DNA of 64,000 nt from Anaerocolumna sp. AGMB13025 (lineage in GTDB: Bacteria; Bacillota; Clostridia; Lachnospirales; Lachnospiraceae): positions 4,572,501 through 4,636,500 of the forward strand of contig NZ_CP121445.1 of NCBI RefSeq assembly GCF_029689925.1, in the 5' to 3' direction. The notes under the pieces are model-generated. The model did no database searches and was not told the origin of the DNA. It was given only the letters and a program-made list of their open reading frames with translations. Shown piece after piece: positions 8,611-18,078 of this stretch (position 1 is its first letter; each line of letters opens with the position of its first letter). The position numbers and the translations under genes are program-made.

Positions 8611-9780
8611 CTACTTACTTTTCTTTCTACTTACTTTTTCTTTCTGCTTTAGTTGAAAAATCACAGCGCACAGAGCAGAAACTAATGGCGTAGTAGTAAT
8701 AATCCCAACCGAACCTGCTATTCCCTGTAAGATTTCTATGACTATCATATCACTGTTTAATATTTGGATTAACGGATACTCATAGATTTGGAATAATATT
8801 AAAAGATTAAACGCTGATCCGACAAAGGCCAGTATCAAGGTATTGGCCATGGTTCCCATGGCATCCCGGCCGATATTCATGCCGGAGCGGAAAATCTGCT
8901 TTCTTGATATGGAGGGATTCTGCTCATAGACCTCATGGAGTGCAGAAACAATGGACATAGAAGTATCCATTAATGCACCAAGAGCGGACAAAAGGATACC
9001 GCTTACTAACAAACCGCTGATTTTCATTGGTGAATCCGAGGCACGGATTACCAGTTCCTCTGCCTCCGACATATTAAAGCCATTAATCGGTGTCAACCTC
9101 GTAATAATCCAGGCAAATAAACCGGCAGCTAAAACTCCGCCGACACAGCCTAAGAAGGCACAAAGAGTCTTTTTCGTATATCCGGTCAGCATAAGTAATG
9201 CTCCGGCACTGGTATAGGCTGCAATCAGAATAGTGGCTAAAACCGGAGAAACACCTTTTAGAACCAAAGGAATTAAAATAAGCCAAAGATTTAGCAGGGT
9301 AAACACCAGTCCGAATAAAGCCCTCGCCCCCTGTTTCCCACCGACTATAATCATAAATACAGCAAAAGCAGCCAAAGCTATCATCAGTACACTGCTTCGG
9401 TCATAACTTGGTATGGACACTACATACAGCTCTCCGGCATCATTATAATCCAGCCTTACAATAACCCGGGTTCCAAACTTTGCATCCACATTAAAGTAGG
9501 CATTTACATAATTAACAGCCTCCAGTACTGCGCCTTTATGCTTGCCGGTAAGTACGGTAACCTCTAAATTCTGCTCACCAATACGTCTTCCCTCCGTCCA
9601 GTCATCCGGTGCTGCGTTATCACTTAATACATCTGTGACCTTTGCAACTGCAAACATCCTTTTTTGAGCAGAAGACAGCACATCATTTGGATCCGGCCGG
9701 TTTAAAACTACAACTGCTCCGACAAAAAGAATCAGCATGATCAGTACTGTTAAAATTTTTAACTTCAGGTTCTTTTTCAT
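8611..9780 (-). CDS. YibE/F-like multipass membrane protein
   Basis: 389 residues. An N-terminal membrane anchor (about 7-27) precedes a soluble beta-rich extracytoplasmic domain ('QNLEVTVLTGKHKGAVLEAVNYVN') and then about seven hydrophobic segments from residue 128 onward. 'GALMDTSMSIVSALHEVYEQNP' and 'GRDAMGTMANTLILAFVGS' are hallmark blocks of the YibE/F family. The family is widespread in Firmicutes and its function is not established; an export role has been suggested. It is a single-gene unit with its own terminator. Confidence 0.9.
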   Translation of the reverse strand: MKKNLKLKILTVLIMLILFVGAVVVLNRPDPNDVLSSAQKRMFAVAKVTDVLSDNAAPDDWTEGRRIGEQNLEVTVLTGKHKGAVLEAVNYVNAYFNVDAKFGTRVIVRLDYNDAGELYVVSIPSYDRSSVLMIALAAFAVFMIIVGGKQGARALFGLVFTLLNLWLILIPLVLKGVSPVLATILIAAYTSAGALLMLTGYTKKTLCAFLGCVGGVLAAGLFAWIITRLTPINGFNMSEAEELVIRASDSPMKISGLLVSGILLSALGALMDTSMSIVSALHEVYEQNPSISRKQIFRSGMNIGRDAMGTMANTLILAFVGSAFNLLILFQIYEYPLIQILNSDMIVIEILQGIAGSVGIITTTPLVSALCAVIFQLKQKEKVSRKKSK

Positions 9781-9823
9781 AAAGTATTCCTCTCTGGTTA
9801 CCGAATTAATTCATAACTTTATT

Positions 9824-10135
9824 ATTCAAAACTTCGCAGTTATTTTTATCTTGGTATACTTGATAAAATCAGCAAGGAAGGTGATTAAGAAAGCATTGAT
9901 TATGCTATGTTTCATAAGCTTAAGATTCTGAGCCTGGAATTCACTAATGATTTTTTCAGGTGGTAAAGCAAGACCCAAAAAGCACAAACTCCTCGCTATG
10001 CTCGTCAAACAGTGTGCATTTTGAGTCTAAACCACCTGAAAAAGTCATAAGTGAATGATCAGACTCAGAATAAAGCGCTTATGAAACATAGCATAATCAT
10101 GCTTTCAATTTAGCTTTAGGGCTGATTTTATCAAG
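9824..10135. repeat. Long palindromic MITE-like element, full-length copy
   Basis: Perfect 15-bp terminal inverted repeats CTTGATAAAATCAGC (9859-9873) and its complement (10121-10135), and inside them a perfect 22-bp inverted repeat (9898-9919 with 10077-10098). The palindrome continues imperfectly inward (gattctgag / ctcagaa; ttttttcaggtggt / accacctgaaaaa). The 35 bp left of the terminal repeat (9824-9858) are shared with a second copy at 30650-30762 that lacks the central 197 bp. It encodes no plausible protein. It could be a non-autonomous transposon relic or a large RNA hairpin. Confidence 0.85.
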
Positions 10136-10142
10136 TGTTTTT

Positions 10143-10270
10143 CGCCAGACTCTAGCACTGACGCGCTGTCACATCAGTGACACCTTCCTATTAAGCGTCA
10201 TGCGCATCGCATCCTGCAGGTCGTGTTTTAATTTTACAGGAAAGCTCAGCGAACTTTCCTTGTAAAATAA
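10143..10270. repeat. Dispersed structured element, copy A
   Basis: Begins directly after the MITE-like element with cgccagactctagc. It has nested stems: outer TGACGC 10159-10164 with GCGTCA 10195-10200, inner TGTCAC 10167-10172 with GTGACA 10177-10182. A second hairpin follows at about 10232-10265 (ttttacaggaaag / ctttccttgtaaaa). The same order of blocks and stems recurs at 60840-60967. A further hairpin, 10292-10300 with 10326-10334 (ggaaagaga / tctctttcc, inner tgcaaa/tttgca), lies between this copy and the end of the next gene and may help terminate it. Confidence 0.75.
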
Positions 10271-10370
10271 AAAACAATTCCTACCGAATCAGGAAAGAGA
10301 CTGCAAATCACGTTCTCTTTGCACATCTCTTTCCATGTTCAGGTAAGCATATTTTTTTGACTGATATTAG

Positions 10371-13300
10371 TTATTTAACCGTAATATTTTTGCTAAAACT
10401 CTTCTTCTGGCCATTTTCCAGGGTAACCGTAACTGTTATCTTAACGGTTCCTTTCTTCTTGGCAGTAATTGTTCCATTACCGGATATGGTCGCTATCTCC
10501 TTATTACTTACAATATAAGTTACTTTTGCTTCCTCTTGTCCAAAGGGATCAGCTTTGGTAAAGGCAGTAACCTTTGCTAATTCCAAGGGAAATTTTACAG
10601 TAATCTTAAATTTTTGACCCTTTGTAACAGAAGTCTTTGCAGAAACAGTAACCTTATCAACCAATCTGACCGCATCCTTTGACCGCTCCGTACAAATTAC
10701 ATACTTTCCTCCCTTTAGGGCAGGTAGATTTAAGGTGCCATCTGCTGTTATGGTTTTAGGATTATTCGGTATCTCTTCCAAGACACCGGACTTGGCGTTC
10801 TTTTGATATACATATACCTTTTTACCTGTTTTTAAAGATAGCGTATTTTTAACCGGTACTATAACTGCCATACCTGCCGATAATATTCCTTCTTTTCCTA
10901 TGGTAAGAACACCTGCTGCTCCCGGAGCTGCTTTTGTATCTTTTACCAGGGTAACGGCTATGTTAAGCTCTTTCGAATCACCTGTAACCTTTTTTAGCTC
11001 GGAGGCAGGAATACTAATTGTATAGCCCTTCGCGGCTGCATTCGTTACATGAATCGTTAATTTCTGACCGGATTTTTTTGCTAATACTAAGGCTTCTGTA
11101 TCCAAAACAATGGTCTTTACAACTGCATTCTTCACAATAGGAATTGATAGGTCAATTTCAATACCTTTCGTAACCCTTTTATCGGTTAAAACTTCCTGCA
11201 AAGCAGTTTTGCCTAAGGATACCTTGATATCTGCATTACCGGCTTTTGCCAGAGCCTCCAGGGTTTTTACACTGATATCGATTGTTACACTGGCTTTTCC
11301 GTTTTTAATCTTACTTTCTGCTTTCCCCGGCACTACGACTGGTTCCTTGCCCGGTGCTGATGGTAAAGGCGTAGGTGTAGGTATAGGTGGCGTTGGTGTT
11401 GGTGTAGGTTGCGTTGGTGTTGGTGTCGGCGTAGGTGTAACTTCAGGATCCGACGGGGGATTACTGGGTGTAGTACTGCGGGTACATACAATATCTGCCC
11501 GGTCTCTTATACGGATTCTGGCGAAGAGACCGTCAAAGGTATTATCATAAGAGGATAGACCAACTGCGGTAATCAGGTTGCCGACAGCTAAGTTTTGTAT
11601 CTCCTTATTTGTTGTTATATAGCCGTCTATAAAGATTCTTGCTGTATTACCTGCATTATCCTGAACCAGAATGGTCTGAACCGCTCCGTTTGCCAGCTCA
11701 ACCTTTACTATCTTACCGGAAAGCTTTACAAGACTTCCAAGATAAGTTCTGTCATTGATCTGTTTTGCCATTACGTCTTTAGGCACTACCGGCTGAACAT
11801 TACTGTCTGCCAGGGATATACTGCTTACATTAAGCTGTCTTTCTCCCTGATAGGAGGAGGTTGTTCCGGTGATACGTACCTTCTGTCCGATTCTAAAATC
11901 TCCGGCTACAGGGAAGGCATTAATACCAGCTGTTCCATCCTGGAGATAAATACAGTCAAAGAAAGCAGTTGACTTATCATAACCGGAGGCATTGGAGGTT
12001 ACGATTCCTTCTACCGTATATTTTACGCCCTCCTCCGGTTCACTTTGTACCTCTGCTATCGTATTGATTTGTAACGGATTGACCTCCCGTATAAGATTTT
12101 GTAAAATTGTATAATTTGAGTAGTTCAACTCTGCATTGGTATCAGAAACCGTAGCTTGAATTTCAAAGTTACTCATAAACGCTGCACCATCTGCAAGAAC
12201 CGTTGACTTGATTCCGTTTGGATGTGTAACTGTCTCGCTGGCAAGTACCATCAGACGGTTATCGCCTGCTGCATATTCATATTTTGGTGTACTTACACCG
12301 CCAAGACCATCGTTATCGCAGTCTTTTGAATAGGTTGAGCTGTGTCCGTAAACAACCGGTGATATATCAGCTGGTAATATGGTTGTCGGATTTTCCTCTG
12401 AATCTACCGCATAAATAGTAGCCCCGCCATATTGACTGAATTGCTGGGTGTATATGTTATCATTAGGGTGATCTTTATCATATATAATATTTTGGGTTAA
12501 TGCATTATCCCAATTATAAGTATTTAGGTATAATCTTGCTTTATTTGCCTCACTTCCGCCGGCATTTAACACATCATCATAAGCTCCGTCATCGCTGATA
12601 CGTAAAGATGACCCAACTGCTTTTAACAGCTTATTCTGCTGCGCTGCCATATGATCCCCATCCGGGAACGCTTTGTAGTTTTCATATAAATCCGACCAGC
12701 CGCAGACTACTAAACTTCCGCCGGCTTCTGCAAAGGCTTTAATCGCTGCTATTTCTTCATCGCTATAAACCGCATAAGGTTCCCTAAGTGCTGTACCGTT
12801 TCGACGGCTTGGTGCCGTTAAGATAAGCATCTTATACTTACCGTCTTGGTTCTTAGCAGCTGCTAGTAAGTCGGCACTGGTATTTAAAATAACGCATCTG
12901 ACATTGCTCCCGGCTGCAAGGAGGCTGAAATTGCCCATGTTATCCTTATAGTTCCCGGCCACATATTCATTGTAGTGGCTTCCGTCAATTCCTATGTATA
13001 CCAGCTTGTTCGCATCTCTGACGTCCAGAGAAAGATCCTTTGTAAAGCTGTATTCAAGACCTCCGATGACAAGTACTGCTTCAACGGTTAACGTCTGCAC
13101 TTTAGCTTTTGAAGGTGTAAAGTCATAGCTGATGGCCAGATTTGTACCCTTTGCAACCGTACCGGCCTCCGTTTTTTGGTCAATTACGATTCCGTCTAAT
13201 TTATAAGTCAGGGACTTAACCGAGGCATCGGAAGTTTCACTGTTAAAAAGAGTTGTTTTAACTGTCATCTTTTCTCCGGTGACCGGTGTACTTGTGCTGC

Positions 13301-16300
13301 TTTCCACATTGGAGATTCCAAGGAGTTTCGTACTTCCTACCCAAACTGGTGCTGTTACTGCAATATCTCCGTCCTTTTCTTTGATCCGTATATAGTAATA
13401 ACTGTAATCCGGCTTAAGAGTTGTGTTTAGTACTTTATTCCGGGCATTCACCTCCCAGGAGTATACCACACGTCCGCTGTTGGCAATTACCTCTGCTTTT
13501 TGGATCTCATCATCCGGATCATTTAATTCAAGATCAATAGTTAGGCTTTCTGGAACCTCTTTTATAATGGTACCCATTAATTCACCATTAACCGTGTAAT
13601 TAATTTCCAGGTTCTTATCCTCTGTGGCATATATTTTACGGTCCCTTAAAGCATCATAAATACCTTGTTCTGTAAAGTTATCGGTAATGATAACATCACG
13701 GGCATCGTTTGCATTTCCCCATTTACCCTTGTGGTTATCCTGGTTATTCGTTGGTGCTACATGCCAGCCTTTATCCAGGGCCATAGTATAATAATTATAG
13801 GAGGGGAAATATCCGCCGCTGCCGATGGCACCTTCTCCGTTACCTACTTCCACCAAAGTAATCCTGGAATCAATAGCCGGATCCCAGTAGGCAAAATCAC
13901 TGAAGGTACCAAATGTCGTACCCGGGTGATTAAACTGGCTCACCGTATCCGCACCTTCTTGCTGGCTTAGTAAAGAGTAGTAGGCTTTCATTCCGGCATC
14001 ATTTGATTTATTATTCAAGGTTGTGTTATTCCGGCTTACAATACCTTCTGTATTAAAGGTATTAATATGTCCGGGACCACCGGACCAGGTCATTTCAAAG
14101 CCGCCAAGTGCAATTACCCCTCTGTTTTGAGCGGAGGCATTAAAATCAGCAATTTTACTCTTATAGTCCTTCCATATCTGCTGGCTGGCCGGGGTCATTA
14201 AGTTTTTATCATATAAAGAGGCTTCTGGATTCACCTCCGTTTTTGTATCAAAATAGTTGGAGTGATCCGTAAATGCAGTAAAGTCAATATTATCGCTTTT
14301 ACTGATTTTATTAATATAGGCAAGGGCATCATCTAACGAGCCGGAACCATCGGAATAAGTAGTATGACTGTGTAATTGTCCGAAATATAAATTATAGTTT
14401 GGGGTACCCACCGTAAACCGCCACTCATAGGTAATGGACTTACCGTCTGACCGGGTGATTACTACAGAAGCCGTATACTGCATGTCTGCCAGATTCTCCG
14501 TTGGTTTATAGGAAAAGGTTCCATTGGAGTAGCTCATGGAAACTCCATTTAACACAACGGTTTCTCCTCCCTTTAAGGTAAGTTTTGCAGTTGGTGCGGT
14601 TCCAAGATTATCTGCTGTTACGCTGATTAACGGTTTCTTTTCCTCTCCGGTCTTTGCACCGCGTTCCGGTGTGACCTTCGTAACCTGAGGGACATCTAAA
14701 ACTGTAATTTCCTTTACTTCACTGGCTGCTACGTTCCCCGCAGCGTCTTTTGCAGTCACACAAACACTGAATTTGTCAACTCCTGCGGTAATCTTACTTC
14801 CTGGTATTACTGCTTCCCACTTGGTACTGTCGGAGGCATTCTTTACTAAAGCCACTTTTACCGGTACTTTATTGATCTCATAGGTCAATTCAGCCTCTGT
14901 TACTGCTACATTGTCCGTAATGGTTACTGAAACAGTATAATCCTTCCCAAGTTCGGCATTCTCAAATGCCGGCAAGGTGATAACAGGTGCTTTTGTATCA
15001 TTTGTTACAAGATAATCGGTTGAAGAACCGACCCGAAGCTGATCTGTTGTGTTATATTTGGATAAACATGCATACAAATCAACCTTATCTCCAGCCGAAA
15101 CCCCTACCGGGTAAGACGCTGCTCGGTAGATATCCATGCTGCCGCCGCTGTTGTCTTTTACCTGGGTACTTCCATTGCTGTTATAGGTGCCAAGGGTTAC
15201 CCCTTTTATTACTACCCATTCAGAAAGCAGGGATTCCTTTAACCCTTTTAGTTCATTGAAAGATGAAAATTCCTGTGCTTTCATCAGCTTTGTGTCTGCT
15301 GCCGGCGTTATCAGTTCTCTTGCCGTAAGGGTCTGCAGCTGAGGAACTCCGCCGTAAACAGAGGTGGTTCCGGTTATCTTTACAACATCACCAATCTTAA
15401 ACTGAGCCAGGGCATCATAAATCTGAAAAGCATAGATCTGACCGTTAATTACATCCTGTAAAATTGCCGTATTTGCAGTATCATAGTTACCATACCGGTA
15501 TACAATCTGTCCCACTACGGAAATCGTCTGTCCGGCAGCGGTCTGACTTGCCTCCAATACGGATATTGCTCCCTCCGGAATAGAAGGAATCGGATCAAAT
15601 AAGTCAGGATCTTCATCCGGTGCTTCTACCGGTACATAATGGAACTGAGCAATATCACTATCATCATAACCTGGCGCTGTTGCCTGTGCATATATGGTGG
15701 TTTCTGAATTAATTATGATAGGATCTACATAATCCACCGAAATAGCACCAGGTGATACCGTATTATAATGAATACTGGATCCCGGCGTTTTGCAGGTAAG
15801 TGAAATGGCACTTCCGGAAACAACATTGCCGGAGTCCATACTAGCCTTAGGTGTTTCCGTTTTTAAAGGTGTCTGTGGTGCATCATCCTCCAGCTTGTAC
15901 AAAGTAAAGTTACATGGATATGCTGCATTGCCGCTAACAGTAGCATTTTTATACGCCCTGAATTTATTCTCAGACCCTTTATTACTTGCTAAGGTAACTG
16001 TATCCGGATCTATTCCCTTAAAGGAAAAGGTTCCATTGTTAAATTCATAGGCCCAGGTATAATCTCCGGCAGCGATACCGTTATTATTACCTCCTGCCGG
16101 TTTAACGGTTGTCCCATTGCTATCCGTTAAAGTAACTCCGGTACTTAAAACGGTTATATCCCATACCAAATCACTGTCCGGGTTCACAACCATTCCATCC
16201 GTCGGTGTTTTCGCAGCAGCACCAATCCATTTAGTAGCACTGTCGAAAGTACCTGCTGCATATCCGCTGTTTACTATCATTACATATTTACCTGTAGTAA

Positions 16301-16430
16301 GTTCTTCTGCCGTAGTTACTTGTACATAGGTACCGGCAGTTTCAGCTGCATAACTGTCTACAGGGGTTACGGTAAATATCATTATAATACTTAACACCAC
16401 TGCCAGACATCGTTTTGCATTCCTTTTCAT
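10371..16430 (-). CDS. Very large secreted PHP-domain (CehA/McbA-like) protein with OB-fold and Ig-like modules
   Basis: 2019 residues with a signal peptide (about 1-28, ending in SYAA). Apparent order: a beta-rich N-terminal module; a chitobiase C-terminal-like module (about 192-265, 'SGSAISLTCKTPGSSIHY'); YdeI/OB-fold-like modules (about 285-475, 'SVVGQIVYRYGNYDTANTAI'); Ig-like modules (about 480-675). A PHP metallo-phosphoesterase domain starts at 683 with 'FGQLHSHTTYSDGSG' (His687, His689 in HxH) and extends to about 990. Then come adhesion-like repeats, a GATase/DUF4350-like segment (about 1175-1400), another OB-fold, a Pro-Thr linker (about 1600-1650) and a C-terminal Big-type Ig domain. 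CehA/McbA relatives are predicted phosphoesterases; together with OB-folds this suggests an extracellular nuclease or phosphodiesterase (inference). No sortase motif or S-layer repeats are visible. Confidence 0.85.
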   Translation of the reverse strand: MKRNAKRCLAVVLSIIMIFTVTPVDSYAAETAGTYVQVTTAEELTTGKYVMIVNSGYAAGTFDSATKWIGAAAKTPTDGMVVNPDSDLVWDITVLSTGVTLTDSNGTTVKPAGGNNNGIAAGDYTWAYEFNNGTFSFKGIDPDTVTLASNKGSENKFRAYKNATVSGNAAYPCNFTLYKLEDDAPQTPLKTETPKASMDSGNVVSGSAISLTCKTPGSSIHYNTVSPGAISVDYVDPIIINSETTIYAQATAPGYDDSDIAQFHYVPVEAPDEDPDLFDPIPSIPEGAISVLEASQTAAGQTISVVGQIVYRYGNYDTANTAILQDVINGQIYAFQIYDALAQFKIGDVVKITGTTSVYGGVPQLQTLTARELITPAADTKLMKAQEFSSFNELKGLKESLLSEWVVIKGVTLGTYNSNGSTQVKDNSGGSMDIYRAASYPVGVSAGDKVDLYACLSKYNTTDQLRVGSSTDYLVTNDTKAPVITLPAFENAELGKDYTVSVTITDNVAVTEAELTYEINKVPVKVALVKNASDSTKWEAVIPGSKITAGVDKFSVCVTAKDAAGNVAASEVKEITVLDVPQVTKVTPERGAKTGEEKKPLISVTADNLGTAPTAKLTLKGGETVVLNGVSMSYSNGTFSYKPTENLADMQYTASVVITRSDGKSITYEWRFTVGTPNYNLYFGQLHSHTTYSDGSGSLDDALAYINKISKSDNIDFTAFTDHSNYFDTKTEVNPEASLYDKNLMTPASQQIWKDYKSKIADFNASAQNRGVIALGGFEMTWSGGPGHINTFNTEGIVSRNNTTLNNKSNDAGMKAYYSLLSQQEGADTVSQFNHPGTTFGTFSDFAYWDPAIDSRITLVEVGNGEGAIGSGGYFPSYNYYTMALDKGWHVAPTNNQDNHKGKWGNANDARDVIITDNFTEQGIYDALRDRKIYATEDKNLEINYTVNGELMGTIIKEVPESLTIDLELNDPDDEIQKAEVIANSGRVVYSWEVNARNKVLNTTLKPDYSYYYIRIKEKDGDIAVTAPVWVGSTKLLGISNVESSTSTPVTGEKMTVKTTLFNSETSDASVKSLTYKLDGIVIDQKTEAGTVAKGTNLAISYDFTPSKAKVQTLTVEAVLVIGGLEYSFTKDLSLDVRDANKLVYIGIDGSHYNEYVAGNYKDNMGNFSLLAAGSNVRCVILNTSADLLAAAKNQDGKYKMLILTAPSRRNGTALREPYAVYSDEEIAAIKAFAEAGGSLVVCGWSDLYENYKAFPDGDHMAAQQNKLLKAVGSSLRISDDGAYDDVLNAGGSEANKARLYLNTYNWDNALTQNIIYDKDHPNDNIYTQQFSQYGGATIYAVDSEENPTTILPADISPVVYGHSSTYSKDCDNDGLGGVSTPKYEYAAGDNRLMVLASETVTHPNGIKSTVLADGAAFMSNFEIQATVSDTNAELNYSNYTILQNLIREVNPLQINTIAEVQSEPEEGVKYTVEGIVTSNASGYDKSTAFFDCIYLQDGTAGINAFPVAGDFRIGQKVRITGTTSSYQGERQLNVSSISLADSNVQPVVPKDVMAKQINDRTYLGSLVKLSGKIVKVELANGAVQTILVQDNAGNTARIFIDGYITTNKEIQNLAVGNLITAVGLSSYDNTFDGLFARIRIRDRADIVCTRSTTPSNPPSDPEVTPTPTPTPTQPTPTPTPPIPTPTPLPSAPGKEPVVVPGKAESKIKNGKASVTIDISVKTLEALAKAGNADIKVSLGKTALQEVLTDKRVTKGIEIDLSIPIVKNAVVKTIVLDTEALVLAKKSGQKLTIHVTNAAAKGYTISIPASELKKVTGDSKELNIAVTLVKDTKAAPGAAGVLTIGKEGILSAGMAVIVPVKNTLSLKTGKKVYVYQKNAKSGVLEEIPNNPKTITADGTLNLPALKGGKYVICTERSKDAVRLVDKVTVSAKTSVTKGQKFKITVKFPLELAKVTAFTKADPFGQEEAKVTYIVSNKEIATISGNGTITAKKKGTVKITVTVTLENGQKKSFSKNITVK

Positions 16431-16871
16431 ACACTTTCCTCCTTAACTTATTATACTGTCTCTACCATTAATCCTGATTTATTAACCTGATTTCTGTTAA
16501 TAACAAGAATAACCAACATTTTTATATTAGCAAATATTTCATAATACCATCATCAAGCTCTGGTAAATATATAGTAAATTTTTTACTAAGCTCAGCCGGA
16601 TTAATACTGCTGCATAGCTCATTCCTATCAAAAAACAATATAGTTTTTTCTTGTATTGTTTAACAGAGCTTGTACCATTATTCACCATAACAATCTTAAA
16701 AAGACAGGTTATATTCATGATAAGTTTATATAAATATATGCAAAGATTTTCAAATAAATACTCCAATTAGTATTCTGTATTAACATCAAAATCGACATGC
16801 CAAATCGGGAAGGTCTGTTATTTGCTTAATGTACGTTTATTATCAATAAGGCAAAATGTGGGCAGATGAAC
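16431..16871. other. 440-bp AT-rich divergent spacer without a gene
   Basis: Lies between the start of the PHP protein (minus) and the promoter of the iron-uptake operon (plus). A short minus-strand frame around 16539-16766 has hydrophobic, low-complexity content and no ribosome binding site; I do not call it. No hairpin or repeat stands out. Confidence 0.6.
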
Positions 16872-16925
16872 TTGACACTATAAGGGATTCCGGATAAAAT
16901 GTGCTAAGTTAGTCCTTGCTAACCT
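16872..16925 (+). promoter_or_regulatory. Sigma-A promoter with palindromic operator, iron-uptake operon
   Basis: TTGACA (16872-16877), a 17-bp spacer, then TAAAAT (16895-16900). Just downstream, on the expected start site, is an inverted repeat AAGTTAG (16906-16912) / CTAACCT (16919-16925) with a 6-bp gap. Its position would block transcription, and its GTTAG/CTAAC halves recall DtxR/IdeR-type metal-dependent repressor sites more than a classic Fur box. The regulator itself is not in the window. Confidence 0.72.
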
Positions 16926-16977
16926 CGTAGGATACCAACCGCTATGAATTACACATGAAAGAAAGGAACTCATTCTT

Positions 16978-18078
16978 ATGAAATTACAAAAATTCAGTTC
17001 AATACTAGCCCTTGCCCTGGTCATATCACTGACCGGCTGCTCGAATTCACCAGCCAAATCCTCTGATACAAAAGATACCGCAGTTTCAGCTGATCCTGCA
17101 GAAACCACAGCTTCCGATACTGCGAATGCAGATACGGCAGAAGATACAACTACAGATTCAAACACCCAGTATCCAATTACCATAAAACATGCTTTCGGTG
17201 AAACTGTCATTGAGAGTAAACCAAAACGAATTGCTACGATATCCTGGGGTAATCAGGATGTCCCTCTGGCACTTGGTATTGTACCGGCAGGTGTTTCAAC
17301 TGCCAACTACGGTGTAACCGACGACAGTGGGCTGCTCCCCTGGACCGCAGAGAAGTTTACGGAATTAGGTGAGGAAAATCCAGTGCTTTTTAAAGATACC
17401 GACGGTCTTAATTATGAAGCCATCAGTGATGTCAAGCCAGATGTGATCCTTGCTGCTTATTCTGGAATCACAAAAGAAGAATATGACCTTTTAAGCCAGA
17501 TTGCTCCGGTTGTGGCTTACCCTACGGCTCCCTGGGAGACCTTTTGGCGTGATCAGATTCTAAATGATTCAGAAGGTATGGGAATGAAGGCAGAAGGAGA
17601 AGCGTTAGTTGGTGATTTAGAGCAGTTGATTACAGATAAAACCAGCGCCTATCCACAAATCAAAGGGAAATCTGCCGCATTTTTCTACTTTAATCCTTCT
17701 GATTTAGGAAAATTCTATGTCTATCTTCCCACCGATCCCCGTGCCGCTTACCTTACGGATTTAGGAATGACGGTTCCGGAAAGCGTCACAAAACTTGCTG
17801 ACGGCGCTGAAAGCTTTGCCGTAGAACTTAGTGCTGAAAATGTAGATATATTGCAGGATGTGGATATTATTGTTGCCTATGGAGATGATTCCTTATTAAA
17901 AGCTTTGCAGGCAGATGCCTTGGTCGGAACCCTTCCGGCGGTTAAGAGAGGTTCCATAGCGCTGATTGAAGACGGCACACCCTTAGCTGCCTCCGGTACT
18001 CCAAGCGCACTTTCCATTCCGGCAACGATTGATGAATATCTTAGCATAATCGGAGAGGCAGCTGATAAAGTAAAATGA
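16978..18078 (+). CDS. Iron-siderophore ABC transporter, substrate-binding lipoprotein
   Basis: 366 residues. Signal peptide with lipobox LTGC (Cys at about 21) and a Ser/Thr/Asp/Ala-rich linker (about 22-60). The mature domain then begins 'ITIKHAFGETVIESKPKRIATI', a standard start for FecB/FepB-type (TroA-like, class III) binding proteins. 'GLNYEAISDVKPDVILAAYSGI' and 'VDIIVAYGD' are further family blocks. It should bind a ferric siderophore outside the membrane and deliver it to the permeases encoded next. The stop overlaps the next ATG by 4 nt. The operator upstream supports metal regulation. Confidence 0.93.
   Translation: MKLQKFSSILALALVISLTGCSNSPAKSSDTKDTAVSADPAETTASDTANADTAEDTTTDSNTQYPITIKHAFGETVIESKPKRIATISWGNQDVPLALGIVPAGVSTANYGVTDDSGLLPWTAEKFTELGEENPVLFKDTDGLNYEAISDVKPDVILAAYSGITKEEYDLLSQIAPVVAYPTAPWETFWRDQILNDSEGMGMKAEGEALVGDLEQLITDKTSAYPQIKGKSAAFFYFNPSDLGKFYVYLPTDPRAAYLTDLGMTVPESVTKLADGAESFAVELSAENVDILQDVDIIVAYGDDSLLKALQADALVGTLPAVKRGSIALIEDGTPLAASGTPSALSIPATIDEYLSIIGEAADKVK

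Noticed and set aside
9984..10025. Short coding frame inside the palindromic element
   Set aside because: The element's inverted structure produces short frames on both strands; none has a ribosome binding site.
11340..11480. GT-rich tandem repeat, possible regulatory minisatellite
   Set aside because: It encodes the Pro-Thr linker of the PHP protein; the repetition is explained by the PT-rich coding sequence.
16539..16766. Minus-strand 75-codon frame before the iron operon
   Set aside because: Low-complexity, no ribosome binding site and no recognisable content; left as non-coding.
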